This document shows, piece by piece, positions 25,641 through 25,925 of a stretch of 25,925 nt of DNA. The notes under the pieces were generated by a model. It did not search any database and was not told the origin of the DNA. It worked only from the letters and a program-made list of their open reading frames with translations. The stretch covers positions 1-25,925 of the IMG/VR virus record IMGVR_UViG_3300010148_000098, one strand, 5' to 3'. Made by a program: the position numbers and the translations under genes. The stretch's first letter is position 1; each line of letters opens with the position of its first letter. This stretch comes from a virus.

Positions 25641-25668
25641 CGTATGCCCGATGACAACTCTGCCCTTC

Positions 25669-25674
25669 AATATA
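25669..25674 (-). promoter_or_regulatory. TATA-like element upstream of the giant gene
   Basis: On the minus strand TATATT begins 34 bases before the proposed ATG at 25640. Archaeal TATA boxes sit about 26-30 bases before the transcription start, so transcription would begin within a few bases of the ATG, matching the missing Shine-Dalgarno site. The call depends on the host being archaeal. Confidence 0.4.
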
Positions 25675-25742
25675 CCGATTTTTTTGAAGATTTTTTTTTG
25701 GCCCCATGAAAAAAATATCTGTATTTCGCACGCGGTTAAGGA

Positions 25743-25905
25743 GGGCAAATTGCCGTCGCGACAACGCGACTCCGGCTAACGCGATTTGCCCGTAGCGTCG
25801 CGAATGCTTCGCGATGCGCTCGCGTAACGCAATATGCCGCGCAGTAATGCGGTTTTCACAGGTGACGCGAAACATTTCGCGTGTCGCGGGGTTGTTCGTC
25901 ACCGC
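25743..25905. other. GC-rich block of nested hairpins, no convincing gene
   Basis: Base composition changes sharply to CG-rich here. Visible stems: GGGCAAAT 25743-25750 with ATTTGCCC 25784-25791, enclosing GTCGCG 25755-25760 with CGCGAC 25765-25770 (loop ACAA); GCGTCGCGAA 25795-25804 with 25808-25817 (one G-U); ACGCGAAA 25865-25872 with TTTCGCGT 25875-25882; and GGTGACG 25861-25867 with CGTCACC 25897-25903. It could be a structured RNA leader, an origin or packaging signal, or an intergenic regulatory element. The window ends at 25925, so its full extent is unseen. An open frame across it looks like a by-product of the CG-rich repeats. Confidence 0.6.
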
Positions 25906-25925
25906 GTCGCGCGTTTCCTCCAACC

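Noticed and set aside
25641-25748. TTG extension of the giant gene
   Set aside because: The extra 36 residues come from poly-A/T and hairpin DNA, with no ribosome site; a TATA-like element lies inside the extension.
25606-25923. 105-aa minus-strand open frame at the right edge
   Set aside because: It runs through the nested GC-rich hairpins, overlaps the giant gene's start, and its Arg-rich product follows the CG-repeat composition rather than any protein pattern.
1-25925. CRISPR array, tRNA gene or integrase/att site
   Set aside because: No regularly spaced repeats, cloverleaf with CCA-type acceptor, or recombinase motif was seen on reading both strands.

Overview
This window looks like part of the structural and DNA-packaging region of a tailed double-stranded DNA virus (head-tail, Caudoviricetes-like), as free virus or provirus. 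The clearest genes are a two-domain terminase large subunit and an HK97-type portal protein, surrounded by large hydrophilic proteins with no recognisable family, which is typical of uncultured marine viruses. Two small basic-domain genes resemble DUF5872/DUF6321-type proteins that I associate with aquatic viruses. The host cannot be read off directly. An archaeal host is plausible: there are many zinc-knuckle proteins, an Arf-like GTPase, a TATA-like element about 30 bases upstream of a start lacking a Shine-Dalgarno site, and AT-rich promoters. Most other genes have good Shine-Dalgarno sites (GAGGTGAT-type), which fits archaea or bacteria. By eye, the palindromes GATC and AGCT are both completely absent, which suggests escape from host restriction.

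Layout: nearly everything is on the minus strand, so transcription runs right to left. The right edge (25743-25905) is a GC-rich block of nested hairpins with no convincing gene. Next is a giant protein of about 2248 aa (18894-25640) with cysteine pairs. An AT-rich intergenic region (18749-18893) with a long inverted repeat separates it from the next unit.

The second unit (15545-18748) is a compact membrane/GTPase cassette: a two-TM coiled-coil protein, a one-TM protein, an Arf/SRP-receptor-beta-like GTPase with intact G motifs, a 294-aa unknown, a Gln-rich 193-aa protein and a small two-TM protein. This is the best candidate for an undescribed system. A single plus-strand Cys-rich gene (15296-15607) follows.

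The third unit (1-15257) is tightly packed, often with 1-8 base overlaps: a duplicated zinc/HTH protein (candidate small terminase subunit), three large unknown, probably virion, proteins, the large terminase, four small basic or Cys-rich proteins, a coiled-coil/LAGLIDADG fusion, the portal with two inserted zinc knuckles, three proteins of about 115 aa, and a protein of over 910 aa that runs off the left edge. No major capsid protein, prohead protease, integrase, replication gene, tRNA or CRISPR array was recognised.
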